Part shown: piece after piece, positions 27,067-35,349 of the stretch | How positions within the stretch are numbered: the stretch's first letter is position 1 | Layout: every line of letters starts with the position of its first letter | Assembly: GCA_051954235.1 (NCBI GenBank) | Contig: JBQCHY010000057.1 | Location: forward strand, 134,744-198,743 | Direction of reading: 5' to 3' | From: 62-47 sp051954235 | GTDB lineage: Bacteria > Pseudomonadota > Alphaproteobacteria > Rhizobiales > Xanthobacteraceae | DNA: 64,000 bases | The notes under the pieces: model-generated | What the model was told of the DNA's origin: nothing | The model's input: the letters and a program-made list of their open reading frames with translations, nothing else | Database searches by the model: none | Translations under genes and position numbers: made by a program

Positions 27067-27381
27067 ATGGCCGCATCGCGCAGTCGGAAATTGAGCGTTA
27101 CCGAGGCAAGCCGCCCGATTCTGCCGCGCCACGCGCAATTGAAATTCGATAAGACACGCGAACGCTGGGTGATCCTGGCGCCGGAGCGCGTGCTGGCTCC
27201 CGACGAGATCGCGGTGGAAGTCCTGCAATTGTGCGATGGGCGTAGCGTCGGGGATATGGTCGATCAGCTGGCGGCGAGATACGCAGCTCCGCGCGAAGAT
27301 ATCGGCGCTGATGTCGTTGTGATGTTGCAGGATCTTGCGGATAAGGGATTCCTGATCGAAGCGAAAGAGCCCACGCCATGA
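27067..27381 (+). CDS. pqqD: PqqA-binding peptide chaperone PqqD
   Basis: A 104-residue RiPP-recognition chaperone that presents PqqA to PqqE. The typical PqqD core RPILPRHAQLKFDKTRERWVI and the C-terminal winged-helix segment with LDDLxxKGF-like LQDLADKGFL are present. It overlaps pqqE by 4 bases (ATGA). The N-terminus is about ten residues longer than in many PqqD proteins. Confidence 0.94.
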   Translation: MAASRSRKLSVTEASRPILPRHAQLKFDKTRERWVILAPERVLAPDEIAVEVLQLCDGRSVGDMVDQLAARYAAPREDIGADVVVMLQDLADKGFLIEAKEPTP

Positions 27382-28592
27382 CTCCGACGCCGGCCAATGT
27401 GACGAACGTGGCAGGCGAGGCAATCGATAGCCTCGCCGCGCTGGAGTCGCGCGGGTCGGTCGCCGAGACATTCGGTATTCCGCTCGCAGTGCTGGCCGAA
27501 TTGACCCATCGCTGTCCGCTGCAATGTCCGTACTGCTCCAACCCGCTGGAGCTCGATCGCGCCAACACCGAACTTACCACCGACGAATGGAAGAAGGTGC
27601 TGAGCGAACTCGCCGAGATCGGTGTCTTGCAAATCCATTTTTCCGGGGGCGAACCGACCGCGCGCAAGGATCTCGTGGAATTGATGCAGCACGCAACCGA
27701 CGTCGGGCTCTACTCGAACTTGATTACCTCGGCGGTGTTGCTGACCAAGGACAAGCTGCGCGCGCTGGCAGATGCCGGCCTGTGCCATATCCAGATCAGT
27801 TTCCAGGGTAACGAGCCGATGGTGGCGGATCGCGTCGCCGGCATGAAGGATGCGCACGCGAAGAAAATCGAAGTGGCCCACTGGGCGCGCGAACTCGATC
27901 TGCCGCTCACCGTCAACGCGGTGATGCATCGGCAAAATCTGCATCAACTGGCCGACATCATCCAGATGGCGGTCGATCTCGATGCCGACCGGCTCGAGGT
28001 TGCGAATGTGCAATACTACGGTTGGGCGCTGAAGAACCGCGCCTCCCTGATGCCGACGCTGCAACAGATCGAAGAAACCAGCCGGATTGTCGAGGAAGCT
28101 GAGGTGCGGCTGAAGGGTATCCTCGCCATCGACTACGTCGTGCCGGATTACTACGCGCTGCGACCGAAGAAATGCATGGGCGGCTGGGGCAGGCAGTTCT
28201 TCAACATCTCGCCGACCGGCAAAATCCTGCCGTGTCACGCGGCGGAAACCATCACCGGGCTCGATTTCGAATCCGTGCGCGGCAATCATTCGATCGCGTG
28301 GATCTGGCAAAACTCCGACGCCTTCAATCGCTATCGCGGCACCGGCTGGATGCCGGAGCCGTGTCAGAGTTGCGAGTTCAAGGAGGTCGATTTCGGCGGT
28401 TGCCGCTGTCAGGCTTTTGCGCTGACCGGCCATGCCGGCAATACCGATCCGGCCTGTACGCTGTCGCCGCTGCACGAGAAAATTTTCAAGATGGCGGAAA
28501 CGGAAGCTGCGGGCGAGGTCAACCGTTTCATCTATCGCAATTTTCGGGGCGGAACGCCGGAAACGGACGCTGGCGAAGGCGCTAAGGCCTAA
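27378..28592 (+). CDS. pqqE: Radical SAM PqqA peptide cyclase PqqE
   Basis: A 404-residue radical SAM enzyme forming the Glu-Tyr carbon-carbon bond in PqqA. Radical SAM cysteines are Cys46, Cys50 and Cys53 (RCPLQCPYC). FSGGEPTARKDL is near residue 92. The C-terminal SPASM domain has CMGGWGRQFFNISPTGKI and CQSCEFKEVDFGGCRCQ cluster cysteines. Its stop overlaps the stop of the convergent araC gene. Confidence 0.96.
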   Translation: MTPTPANVTNVAGEAIDSLAALESRGSVAETFGIPLAVLAELTHRCPLQCPYCSNPLELDRANTELTTDEWKKVLSELAEIGVLQIHFSGGEPTARKDLVELMQHATDVGLYSNLITSAVLLTKDKLRALADAGLCHIQISFQGNEPMVADRVAGMKDAHAKKIEVAHWARELDLPLTVNAVMHRQNLHQLADIIQMAVDLDADRLEVANVQYYGWALKNRASLMPTLQQIEETSRIVEEAEVRLKGILAIDYVVPDYYALRPKKCMGGWGRQFFNISPTGKILPCHAAETITGLDFESVRGNHSIAWIWQNSDAFNRYRGTGWMPEPCQSCEFKEVDFGGCRCQAFALTGHAGNTDPACTLSPLHEKIFKMAETEAAGEVNRFIYRNFRGGTPETDAGEGAKA

Positions 28593-29473
28593 CTGGCTTG
28601 CCTGCGATATTCGGCGGGCGTGCAATCGAGTTGCTGGCGGAACACCCGATTGAGGTGGCTTTGGTCGGAGAAGCCGCTGGCGAGCGCGACTTCCTTGAGC
28701 GCCAGATTGCCTTTCCGCAGATGCTGGCAAGCCTGCTCGACTTTCTGCTTTATGACAAAGGCGTGTGGACGCATCCCGTAATGCGCGTTGAATTTGCGGG
28801 CAAACTGGACCGGCGTGCAGCCGCATAACGTCGCCAGCTCATCGAGCGTGATGTTGCGTGAGATATTCTGTGCGATGTAGTCCTCGATCAAACGCGCATG
28901 CGCGGGCCTGAACGATCCGTGCGCGGACGGCATCTTGAATTGCACCGATGCGTACTTCCGCAGAATGTGTACGCTGGCCTGAAGCGATAACGCGTCGAAG
29001 CAGAGTCGTCCGCCGGGGCCACCGGCCGCGACCTCATGAACCATCTGATCGTTGATCCAGTTCAGAACCGGATCGTCGATGCCGAGCAGATCGTGCAGTT
29101 CGACGGCATGAATGTCGTTGTCGAACGTCTCGCTCGCGGTCTTCAGCATGAAGGCCGGTGAAATATAGAAGTGGCTGACTTCAATGTCGTTGCCCCAGCG
29201 CCAATGCGAAGGCTCGGCGCGGGTCAGCAGCGTTGTGATGCCGTGGCCGACACGTTCCTGCTTCCATGCGCCGGTGACGCGACGGTTCATTGCGGTGACG
29301 CCGTGGCGATAGATCACGATCAAGTAGTTGTCCGTCGGCGGAACGTAGATGTCGGAGGGCTCGTAGCGAAACACCCTCATACGAAATTCGGGGCGACCGA
29401 CAGATGTACTGTCCAGCCGCAATTCGCCCGGCGCATATCGCGGTAACTCATCGACCGTAATGAAGCTGGTCAT
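28589..29473 (-). CDS. AraC-family transcriptional regulator
   Basis: A 294-residue regulator with an N-terminal cupin-like ligand domain and two C-terminal helix-turn-helix units (ITLDELATLCGCTPVQFARKF near 220 and LALKEVALASGFSDQSHLNRVFRQ near 265). It is transcribed away from the Baeyer-Villiger monooxygenase gene across a 287-base gap, so it is the likely regulator of that ketone pathway. The same gap holds a near-match to the quinoprotein-island motif. Confidence 0.9.
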   Translation of the reverse strand: MTSFITVDELPRYAPGELRLDSTSVGRPEFRMRVFRYEPSDIYVPPTDNYLIVIYRHGVTAMNRRVTGAWKQERVGHGITTLLTRAEPSHWRWGNDIEVSHFYISPAFMLKTASETFDNDIHAVELHDLLGIDDPVLNWINDQMVHEVAAGGPGGRLCFDALSLQASVHILRKYASVQFKMPSAHGSFRPAHARLIEDYIAQNISRNITLDELATLCGCTPVQFARKFNAHYGMRPHAFVIKQKVEQACQHLRKGNLALKEVALASGFSDQSHLNRVFRQQLDCTPAEYRRQAS

Positions 29474-29577
29474 GACATAGCCTCCCGATGGTTGGCGGCC
29501 AGTTCGACGGCTCTTTCCCGATCAGTTCCTGTTGGCTGTAGAGGATACGGCGCTTTCCGGCCCCGCCCAGCGGTCCT

Positions 29578-29587
29578 TAGGTATTAG
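29578..29587 (-). promoter_or_regulatory. Variant copy of the island motif upstream of araC
   Basis: In the araC sense strand this reads CTAATACCTA, one mismatch from CTACTACC. Its flanks (GCGGC before, AAGGA after) closely match those of the copy upstream of the TonB receptor gene. It lies 105-114 bases before the araC start. Confidence 0.35.
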
Positions 29588-29760
29588 GCCGCTTTCTGCG
29601 CCATAGCCGCGTTTCATTCAAAGCAAAGTCAGTTTCGTCCAAGCCCGCCGGTCGCCGAGGCCGCTAGGGTTCGCTGCATAACGTCAAGAGATCTAGCGCA
29701 CCTCGATTCCAGCCGGATCGCGCGGTTGCGACCCAAAAACACAGCAAATCGGAGAGAAAC

Positions 29761-31413
29761 ATGGCTCAAGCTGACGTCAAATCCGAAGTGTCGAATGACA
29801 AAAAATCCACGAAGCTCGACGCGGTTGTCATCGGCGCCGGTATCGCAGGATTGTATCAACTACATCGCATGCGGGAACTCGGACTCAAGGTTCGTGCTTT
29901 CGAGGCCGGATCCGGCGTCGGCGGAACCTGGTATTGGAACCGCTACCCCGGCGCGCGCTTCGACTCGCAAGTCGAGGTGTATCAGTATTGGTTCTCAGAA
30001 GACTTGTACAAGGCGTGGAAGCCAAGCGAGCGTTTTCCGGCGCAACCGGAAACCGAACGGTGGCTGAATTTCGTTGCCGATCGCTTCGATCTCAAGAAAG
30101 ATATCCAGTTCAACACACGCATCGAATCCGCGACTTATCGCGAGGAGGATGGCCGCTGGGATGTGGTGACCTCCGATGGCGAGCATATCGATACGCAGTA
30201 TCTGCTGGCTTGCTGCGGGATGTTGTCGGCGCCGTTGAACGATCGTTTTCCGGGGCAATCGAGTTTCAAGGGCATCATCACCCATACAGGGCTCTGGCCC
30301 AAGGAAGGGATCGACCTCAAGGGCAAGCGGGTCGCGGTGGTCGGCACCGGAGCCACCGGCATTCAGGTGATCCAGACCGTCGCATCGGAAGTCGGCTCGA
30401 TGAAGGTGTTCGTGCGCACGCCGCAATACGTCGTGCCGATGAAAAACCCGAAGTATTCGCAGGCTGATTGGGATCGCCACAGCAGCCGATTCCAGGAACT
30501 CAAGACTCGCGTGCGCTCGACCTTCGCTGGGTTCGACTATGATTTCGAGAACAAGCCTTGGGCTGAATTGTCGTCCGATGAGCGCACCGAGGTGCTGGAG
30601 AAGTTCTGGAACGACGGTTCGCTGTCGATGTGGCTCGCCACGTTTCCGGAAATGTTCTTCGATGAATCGGTGAGCGATGTGGTGTCGGAATTCGTGCGCG
30701 GCAAGTTGAAGGCGCGCCTGAACAACGATCCGAAGCTGTGCGACATCCTGATCCCGACGAAGAAGGACTATGGTTTCGGCACGCACCGGGTGCCGCTCGA
30801 GAACAAGTACCTCGAAGTCTATTTGCAGGATAACGTTGAGGCGGTGAACTGCCGCGAGACGCCGATCGCGCGCATCGTGCCGGAAGGCATCCAGACGTCG
30901 GACGGCAGGGTCCATGAAGTTGACGTGATCGTTCTTGCGGTTGGCTTCGATGCCGGTTCCGGCGCGCTCAGCCGCATCGACATTCGCGGCCGTGACGGTC
31001 GTTCGCTCAAGGAACGGTGGAGCGAAGAAATCCGCACCGCGATGGGCCTGCAAGTGCATGGCTATCCAAACCTGTTCACCACCGGAGCACCGCTCGCGCC
31101 GTCCGCCGCGCTATGCAACATGACGACTTGCCTGCAGCAACAGGTAGACTGGATCACCGATTGCATCATCTATTCGCGGAAGAACGGCAAGAACGTCATC
31201 GAGGCAACAAAAGAATTCGAGGACAACTGGGTGAAGCACCATGACGACACCGCGGCGGCGACGCTCGTTGTCAAAACCGACTCCTGGTACATGGGCTCGA
31301 ACGTTGACGGCAAGCCGCGGCGCCTGCTGTCCTACATTGGTGGCGTCGGCAATTACAACCAACAGTGCGATGATCTGGCGGCCAATGGCTACCAGGGCTT
31401 TGCGATGACCTGA
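29761..31413 (+). CDS. Baeyer-Villiger-type flavin monooxygenase
   Basis: A 550-residue FAD/NADPH enzyme that inserts oxygen next to a carbonyl, turning ketones into esters or lactones. The FAD site is IGAGIAGLYQLHRM (residue 22), the type I BVMO fingerprint FKGIITHTGLWP occupies residues 169-180 and the NADPH site VVGTGATGIQVIQ follows. GGTWYWNRYPGARFD matches the cyclohexanone/acetone monooxygenase group. GGAGAG precedes the ATG. The next gene encodes a hydrolase, consistent with ketone-to-ester-to-acid processing. Confidence 0.92.
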   Translation: MAQADVKSEVSNDKKSTKLDAVVIGAGIAGLYQLHRMRELGLKVRAFEAGSGVGGTWYWNRYPGARFDSQVEVYQYWFSEDLYKAWKPSERFPAQPETERWLNFVADRFDLKKDIQFNTRIESATYREEDGRWDVVTSDGEHIDTQYLLACCGMLSAPLNDRFPGQSSFKGIITHTGLWPKEGIDLKGKRVAVVGTGATGIQVIQTVASEVGSMKVFVRTPQYVVPMKNPKYSQADWDRHSSRFQELKTRVRSTFAGFDYDFENKPWAELSSDERTEVLEKFWNDGSLSMWLATFPEMFFDESVSDVVSEFVRGKLKARLNNDPKLCDILIPTKKDYGFGTHRVPLENKYLEVYLQDNVEAVNCRETPIARIVPEGIQTSDGRVHEVDVIVLAVGFDAGSGALSRIDIRGRDGRSLKERWSEEIRTAMGLQVHGYPNLFTTGAPLAPSAALCNMTTCLQQQVDWITDCIIYSRKNGKNVIEATKEFEDNWVKHHDDTAAATLVVKTDSWYMGSNVDGKPRRLLSYIGGVGNYNQQCDDLAANGYQGFAMT

Positions 31414-31445
31414 TTGCAATCAACAACGACGGAAGGAAACGACCC

Positions 31446-32486
31446 ATGAGCACCAATCCATATTACGGCCAGGAAGGTCACGGCCCTTACGAATTGATCG
31501 ATATCGGCAACCTCGATCTGGAGGAGGGCGGCAGCCTTCCGGGCGTTCAGCTCGCGGTGGCGACGCACGGCACGCTGAACGCGGCGAAGGACAACGCCAT
31601 CCTCATTCCCACATGGTATTCGGGAACGAGTAAGATCATGGAGCAGGTCTATATCGGCAACGGCCGCGCGCTCGATCCGGCGAAATACTTCATCATCGTC
31701 GTCAACCAGATCGGAAACGGCCTGTCCACATCGCCCCACAACACCAGCGGGCCGAATTTCCCGAAGGTGCGCATCGGCGATGATGTCCGTGCTCAGCACA
31801 AGTTGCTCACCGAGAAATTCGGCCTGAATTCTCTCGCGCTTGTCGTCGGCGGCTCGATGGGCGCGCAGCAGACGTATGAGTGGGCCGTGCGCTATCCCGA
31901 CTTCGTCAAGCGCGCCGCGCCGATCGCTGGCACGGCGAAGAACACCGGCTACTGTTTCCTGCTGGCGGAAACGCTGGTCGAGGCCATCACCTCCGACCCC
32001 GGCTTCAACGGCGGAAACTACAAGTCAGTGGCCGATGTCGCCGCCGGACTCAAGCGCCATGCCAAGCTCTGGACGTTCGACGGCTGGAGTGATGCATTCT
32101 TCCGTGCCGATCGCTACAAGGCGCTCGGCTTCGATTCGATCGCGGCGTTCATCGACAACTTCATGACGGGTTACTTCGCGCCGATGGACCCTAACAACCT
32201 GCTGGCGATGGCGTGGAAGTGGCAACGCGGCGACGTCAGCCGCAACACCGGCGGGGATCTTGCGGCAGCATTGGGGCGGGTCAAGGCCAAGACCTTCGTG
32301 ATGCCGATCAGCCATGACATCCTTTTCCCGCCGGTGGATTGCGAGGCGGAGCAGAAGTTGATTCCGGGAAGCCAGTTCCGTCCGTTGAAGAGTATCGACG
32401 GACATCTCGGTTTGTTCGGCGTCGATCCGGAATTGCTTGCACAGCTCGATGCCAATCTGAGCGAGTTGCTGGCGACTCCGGCCTGA
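31446..32486 (+). CDS. Alpha/beta hydrolase of the MetX (homoserine acetyltransferase-like) fold
   Basis: A 346-residue hydrolase-fold protein. The nucleophile is Ser137 in GGSMGAQQ, with family landmarks VVNQIGNGLSTSP before it and a C-terminal DGHLG-type histidine segment. It is 32 bases downstream of the Baeyer-Villiger monooxygenase and has no methionine-biosynthesis neighbours. An esterase that cleaves the monooxygenase product is therefore more likely than homoserine acetylation (inference). A terminator follows. Confidence 0.8.
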   Translation: MSTNPYYGQEGHGPYELIDIGNLDLEEGGSLPGVQLAVATHGTLNAAKDNAILIPTWYSGTSKIMEQVYIGNGRALDPAKYFIIVVNQIGNGLSTSPHNTSGPNFPKVRIGDDVRAQHKLLTEKFGLNSLALVVGGSMGAQQTYEWAVRYPDFVKRAAPIAGTAKNTGYCFLLAETLVEAITSDPGFNGGNYKSVADVAAGLKRHAKLWTFDGWSDAFFRADRYKALGFDSIAAFIDNFMTGYFAPMDPNNLLAMAWKWQRGDVSRNTGGDLAAALGRVKAKTFVMPISHDILFPPVDCEAEQKLIPGSQFRPLKSIDGHLGLFGVDPELLAQLDANLSELLATPA

Positions 32487-32511
32487 GCTGACGGTTTCCA
32501 GTTATCCGATA

Positions 32512-32554
32512 CCGTCGAGGGTGCGGCTCATCGGTCGCGCCCTCGACCGGTTTT
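32512..32554 (+). terminator. Rho-independent terminator after the hydrolase
   Basis: The stem GTCGAGGG/CCCTCGAC, extended by TGCG/CGCG, is followed by CGG and TTTT. It separates the ketone genes from the metallohydrolase trio, so the latter need their own promoter. Confidence 0.6.
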
Positions 32555-32561
32555 GCCGAAT

Positions 32562-32571
32562 CTACGACCAA
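32562..32571 (+). promoter_or_regulatory. Quinoprotein-island motif upstream of the metallohydrolase trio
   Basis: CTACGACCAA in the sense direction, 42-51 bases before the start and just after the terminator. It matches the copies upstream of lutH, lutA, xoxF and coxS. Confidence 0.5.
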
Positions 32572-32612
32572 AGTACCGTCGGGGCTGATGGGGGCACTGT
32601 TACATTGGCGTG

Positions 32613-33578
32613 ATGGATTTCGCGGCCGACAAAACCCTGTCCCGTCGCACGGCATTGTTGGGCGGACTTTGCCTCTGCTGCGTGCCGAGGCCGTTACGCG
32701 CGGAAGCGGCGGGGGCGCCGCAGCCGGCAACGATGGTCGAGGTTGCGCCCGGCATTCACGTTCGCCAGGGTCTCACCGAGGATGCGGCCGCCGGCAACTT
32801 CGATGCCATCGCTAATCTCGGCTTTGTCATCGGACGCGATGCGGTGGCGGTGATCGATCCGGGTGGCAGTCTGCATGATGGCCGCGGCCTGCGCCTCGCG
32901 ATCCGCGCGCGGACGCAGCTGCCGATCCGTTATGTGATGCTATCGCACGTCCATCCCGATCACATTTTTGGAGCGGCTGCCTTCAAGGATGATGCGCCCA
33001 CATTTGTTGGGCACGCCGAACTGCCGCAGCAACTCGCTGCGCGTGGTGCGTTCTATCGCGATGGCCTCGAGAAAATTCTCGGCACGGGCGAGGTGGGCGA
33101 GGTGGTGATGCCGACCATGCTGGTGGCGAGGGACAAGCCGGCTGAACTCGATCTCGGCGGTCGTGCTCTGGCCCTAACCGCGCATCAACCGGCACATACG
33201 GTCAGCGATCTCAGCGTGCTCGACAAGCAATCCGGAATTCTGTTCGCCGGCGATCTGTTGTTTGTCGGTCGAACGCCGTCGCTCGATGGCGATTTGAAGG
33301 GATGGCTGAAGGAACTGGTGGCGATGCGCGACTCAGGCGTGCGTCGGGCAGTACCGGGCCACGGCCCGCCGCTGGTGCCGATGCAGGACGCGGTCGCGCC
33401 GCTGGAACGCTACTTCACAGTACTGCGTGATGAAACGCGTGCGGCGATCGCAAAGGGGACGCCGATTGAGGAAGCCGCAACCACGTTGGTGCAATCGGAG
33501 CGGTCGCACTGGGCGATGTTCGATGCTTACAACGGCCGTAACGTGATCGAGGCCTATCGGCGGCTGGAATGGGAATGA
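32613..33578 (+). CDS. Periplasmic metallo-beta-lactamase-fold hydrolase of quinoprotein relay systems
   Basis: A 321-residue protein with a twin-arginine-like leader (SRRTALLGG near residue 10). The zinc motif HVHPDH lies near residue 112, with further metal ligands HQPAHTVSDL and PGHGPP. It belongs to the SoxH-related 'quinoprotein relay system zinc metallohydrolase' group, found beside PQQ-dependent alcohol dehydrogenases and SoxYZ-like carriers. Chemical role unknown. The GTG at 32610 is an alternative; no good ribosome site is visible for either. Its end overlaps the rhodanese gene. Confidence 0.85.
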   Translation: MDFAADKTLSRRTALLGGLCLCCVPRPLRAEAAGAPQPATMVEVAPGIHVRQGLTEDAAAGNFDAIANLGFVIGRDAVAVIDPGGSLHDGRGLRLAIRARTQLPIRYVMLSHVHPDHIFGAAAFKDDAPTFVGHAELPQQLAARGAFYRDGLEKILGTGEVGEVVMPTMLVARDKPAELDLGGRALALTAHQPAHTVSDLSVLDKQSGILFAGDLLFVGRTPSLDGDLKGWLKELVAMRDSGVRRAVPGHGPPLVPMQDAVAPLERYFTVLRDETRAAIAKGTPIEEAATTLVQSERSHWAMFDAYNGRNVIEAYRRLEWE

Positions 33579-34156
33579 GATGGCCATTCATTGCGCGTCG
33601 TATGTTTGCGCCATGTCTTGTTGCGGCGATGGTGATGCTGATCGCTGTCGCGAATGTGCGCGCGCAGGCGGATCCGCCGCCGGAGCCCGACGGGTATTGG
33701 CAGGGACCGATGAATGGCCGGGTGCCGGCGACCATTACCGGTGGTACGGTGATCGATACTCAAGCGCTCGCAGCGTTGCTGGACCGCGAGCAGGTTGTCG
33801 TGATCGATGTGTTCCCCGCGCCGCGTCGCCCGGAGCATCTGTCGTCGCCGTGGCGGCCGGTGCCGCATCATGGTGTTCCGCGCAGCGTCTGGATTCCCGG
33901 CATGGGCTCCGCCGTGGTCTCGGCGACGATGACCGACTACGTCAAGGCGCGGTTGTCGGCGCTCACCGGAGGCAATCACGGGAAGTCAGTGGTAGTCTAT
34001 TGCCGCGCGGATTGCTGGGCGAGCTGGAACGCCGCGAAGCGTTTGATCGCGGAAGGCTATCGCCGCGTATTCTGGTATCCTGACGGGATCGAGGCATGGC
34101 AAAATGCGGGTCTACCGACTGCGGTGGTCGAACCGGAAGGGCCCGGCGTGCAATGA
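33575..34156 (+). CDS. Rhodanese-like PQQ-associated CXXXCW protein
   Basis: A 193-residue exported protein with signal peptide to about residue 31 (ARAQA). The conserved VVVYCRADCWASWNAAKR segment contains the CxxxCW signature of the PQQ-dependent catabolism-associated rhodanese-like family. It overlaps the metallohydrolase stop (ATGA; ATG 33569 also possible). The SoxYZ-like gene is 22 bases downstream. The trio suggests a periplasmic sulfur- or thiol-carrier reaction tied to alcohol oxidation; the exact reaction is not known. Confidence 0.85.
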   Translation: MRWPFIARRMFAPCLVAAMVMLIAVANVRAQADPPPEPDGYWQGPMNGRVPATITGGTVIDTQALAALLDREQVVVIDVFPAPRRPEHLSSPWRPVPHHGVPRSVWIPGMGSAVVSATMTDYVKARLSALTGGNHGKSVVVYCRADCWASWNAAKRLIAEGYRRVFWYPDGIEAWQNAGLPTAVVEPEGPGVQ

Positions 34157-34178
34157 GGCTTCATCAGGGAGAGCACGG

Positions 34179-34961
34179 ATGAAACGATTGCTGATGGTGG
34201 CGTTGCTGATGGTGTCCGGTGTCAACTATGCCGTAGCCGATGACGAGGTGGCTGAGCGCGAGGCGCGCTGGCGCAGCGTGGCGACCGACATCTTCGGCGA
34301 ACGCGCGATCGAGGACGGCAGCGCGCTGCTGAAATTGAAAGTGCCCGAGCAGGCGATGAATGCGGCGTTGGTGCCGATCAGCGTCGAATTGATCGGCGAT
34401 CGCCCGATCACCACGGTGTCGGTGGTGATCGACAACAATCCGATGCCGCTCGCCGGCCGCTTCAAGCTCGGCCCGGCCTTCGTGCGCGACGACATCAAGA
34501 TGCGGGTGCGAGTCAACGAGTACACGCTGATCCACGCGGTCGCCGAGACCGACGACGGCAAGCTCTACGCGGTGTCGCATTATATCAAGGCGGCCGGCGG
34601 CTGCTCCGCGCCGGATGCACGCGCCTCGGCCGATGTGCTGGCGCGGATGGGCAAGATGCAGTTGCGGCGCGAGCGCTCGTCGGACCTGACGCAGGTGCCG
34701 ACGCGGCTGCTGATCAGCCATCCGAACTACAGCGGGATGCAGCAGAACGCGAGCGGCGACTACACGCCGGCGCGTTATCTCGAACGTGTCTCGGTCAGCG
34801 TAGGCGGCGCCAAGATATTCGACATGGAAGGCGGCATCTCGTTGAGCGAAGACCCCTCGATCGCCTTCAGCTACGCTCCGAAAGGCGACGGCGAAGTCGA
34901 AGTGAAAGTGCAGGACAGTTCGGCCGCGCAATTCTTGCAGCATTTTGATGCGCTGAAATAG
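34179..34961 (+). CDS. Fused SoxYZ-like periplasmic carrier, quinoprotein-associated
   Basis: A 260-residue exported protein with signal peptide to about residue 20 (NYAVA). The SoxY-like half ends in GGCSAPDA with carrier Cys142, and the SoxZ-like half covers about residues 165-260. In true Sox systems SoxY and SoxZ are separate subunits carrying sulfur on this cysteine. The fused form is characteristic of PQQ-alcohol dehydrogenase loci. The ATG has AGGGAGAG upstream. The ORF extends further upstream in frame, but the signal peptide fixes this start. Confidence 0.87.
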   Translation: MKRLLMVALLMVSGVNYAVADDEVAEREARWRSVATDIFGERAIEDGSALLKLKVPEQAMNAALVPISVELIGDRPITTVSVVIDNNPMPLAGRFKLGPAFVRDDIKMRVRVNEYTLIHAVAETDDGKLYAVSHYIKAAGGCSAPDARASADVLARMGKMQLRRERSSDLTQVPTRLLISHPNYSGMQQNASGDYTPARYLERVSVSVGGAKIFDMEGGISLSEDPSIAFSYAPKGDGEVEVKVQDSSAAQFLQHFDALK

Positions 34962-35006
34962 AAACGCACAGCCTGCGCGGCTGGAGCGGATGAGTGCAGA
35001 TTGAAT

Positions 35007-35091
35007 CGTCATTGCGAGGAGCGTTAGCGACGAAGCAATCCAGCCCTTGCTTCGTGGATTTCTGGATTGCTTCGCTTCGCTCGCAATGACG
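35007..35091. repeat. CGTCATTGCGAG palindromic repeat, copy 1
   Basis: The outer arms CGTCATTGCGAG and CTCGCAATGACG and the inner element CAATCCAG/CTGGATTG form a long imperfect stem. Three other copies occur in this window, all in gaps. Confidence 0.85.
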
Positions 35092-35180
35092 ACTAAAGCA
35101 GGTTTGGTTCAGATAGAATCAACAACTCGTCACGCTCGGGCATAACCGTTCGAAAAACGGCGTCGCTTCGCTCGCCTATG

Positions 35181-35251
35181 TCCCGGCCATCCACGTCTTT
35201 CTCGCCGAGTGTCGCAAAGACGTGGATGCCCGGCACAAGGCCGGGCCTGAC
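35181..35251. repeat. Second repeat family (CCCGGCCATCCACG), copy 1
   Basis: TCCCGGCCATCCACGTCTTT pairs imperfectly with AAAGACGTGGATGCCCGG. A better-conserved copy lies at 60915-61007. Confidence 0.7.
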
Positions 35252-35349
35252 GCGTCAGGTTGGATTCATCTCACCCCGAAATCGAAAAGCCGCAAAAAGA
35301 AACGGCGCACCTTGCGATGCGCCGGAGTGGTCCTCTGCGGGAGAGCTGT

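Larger units (their letters stand above)
34962..35349. other. Gene-free repeat region between convergent operons
   Basis: This 388-base gap is occupied by two palindromic repeats (35007-35091 and 35181-35251) and unremarkable sequence. The small open frames across it are products of the repeats, not genes. Confidence 0.7.

Noticed and set aside
31446..32486. Homoserine O-acetyltransferase for methionine synthesis
   Set aside because: The fold fits, but the gene is in a Baeyer-Villiger cassette without methionine genes, so I kept only the fold-level call.
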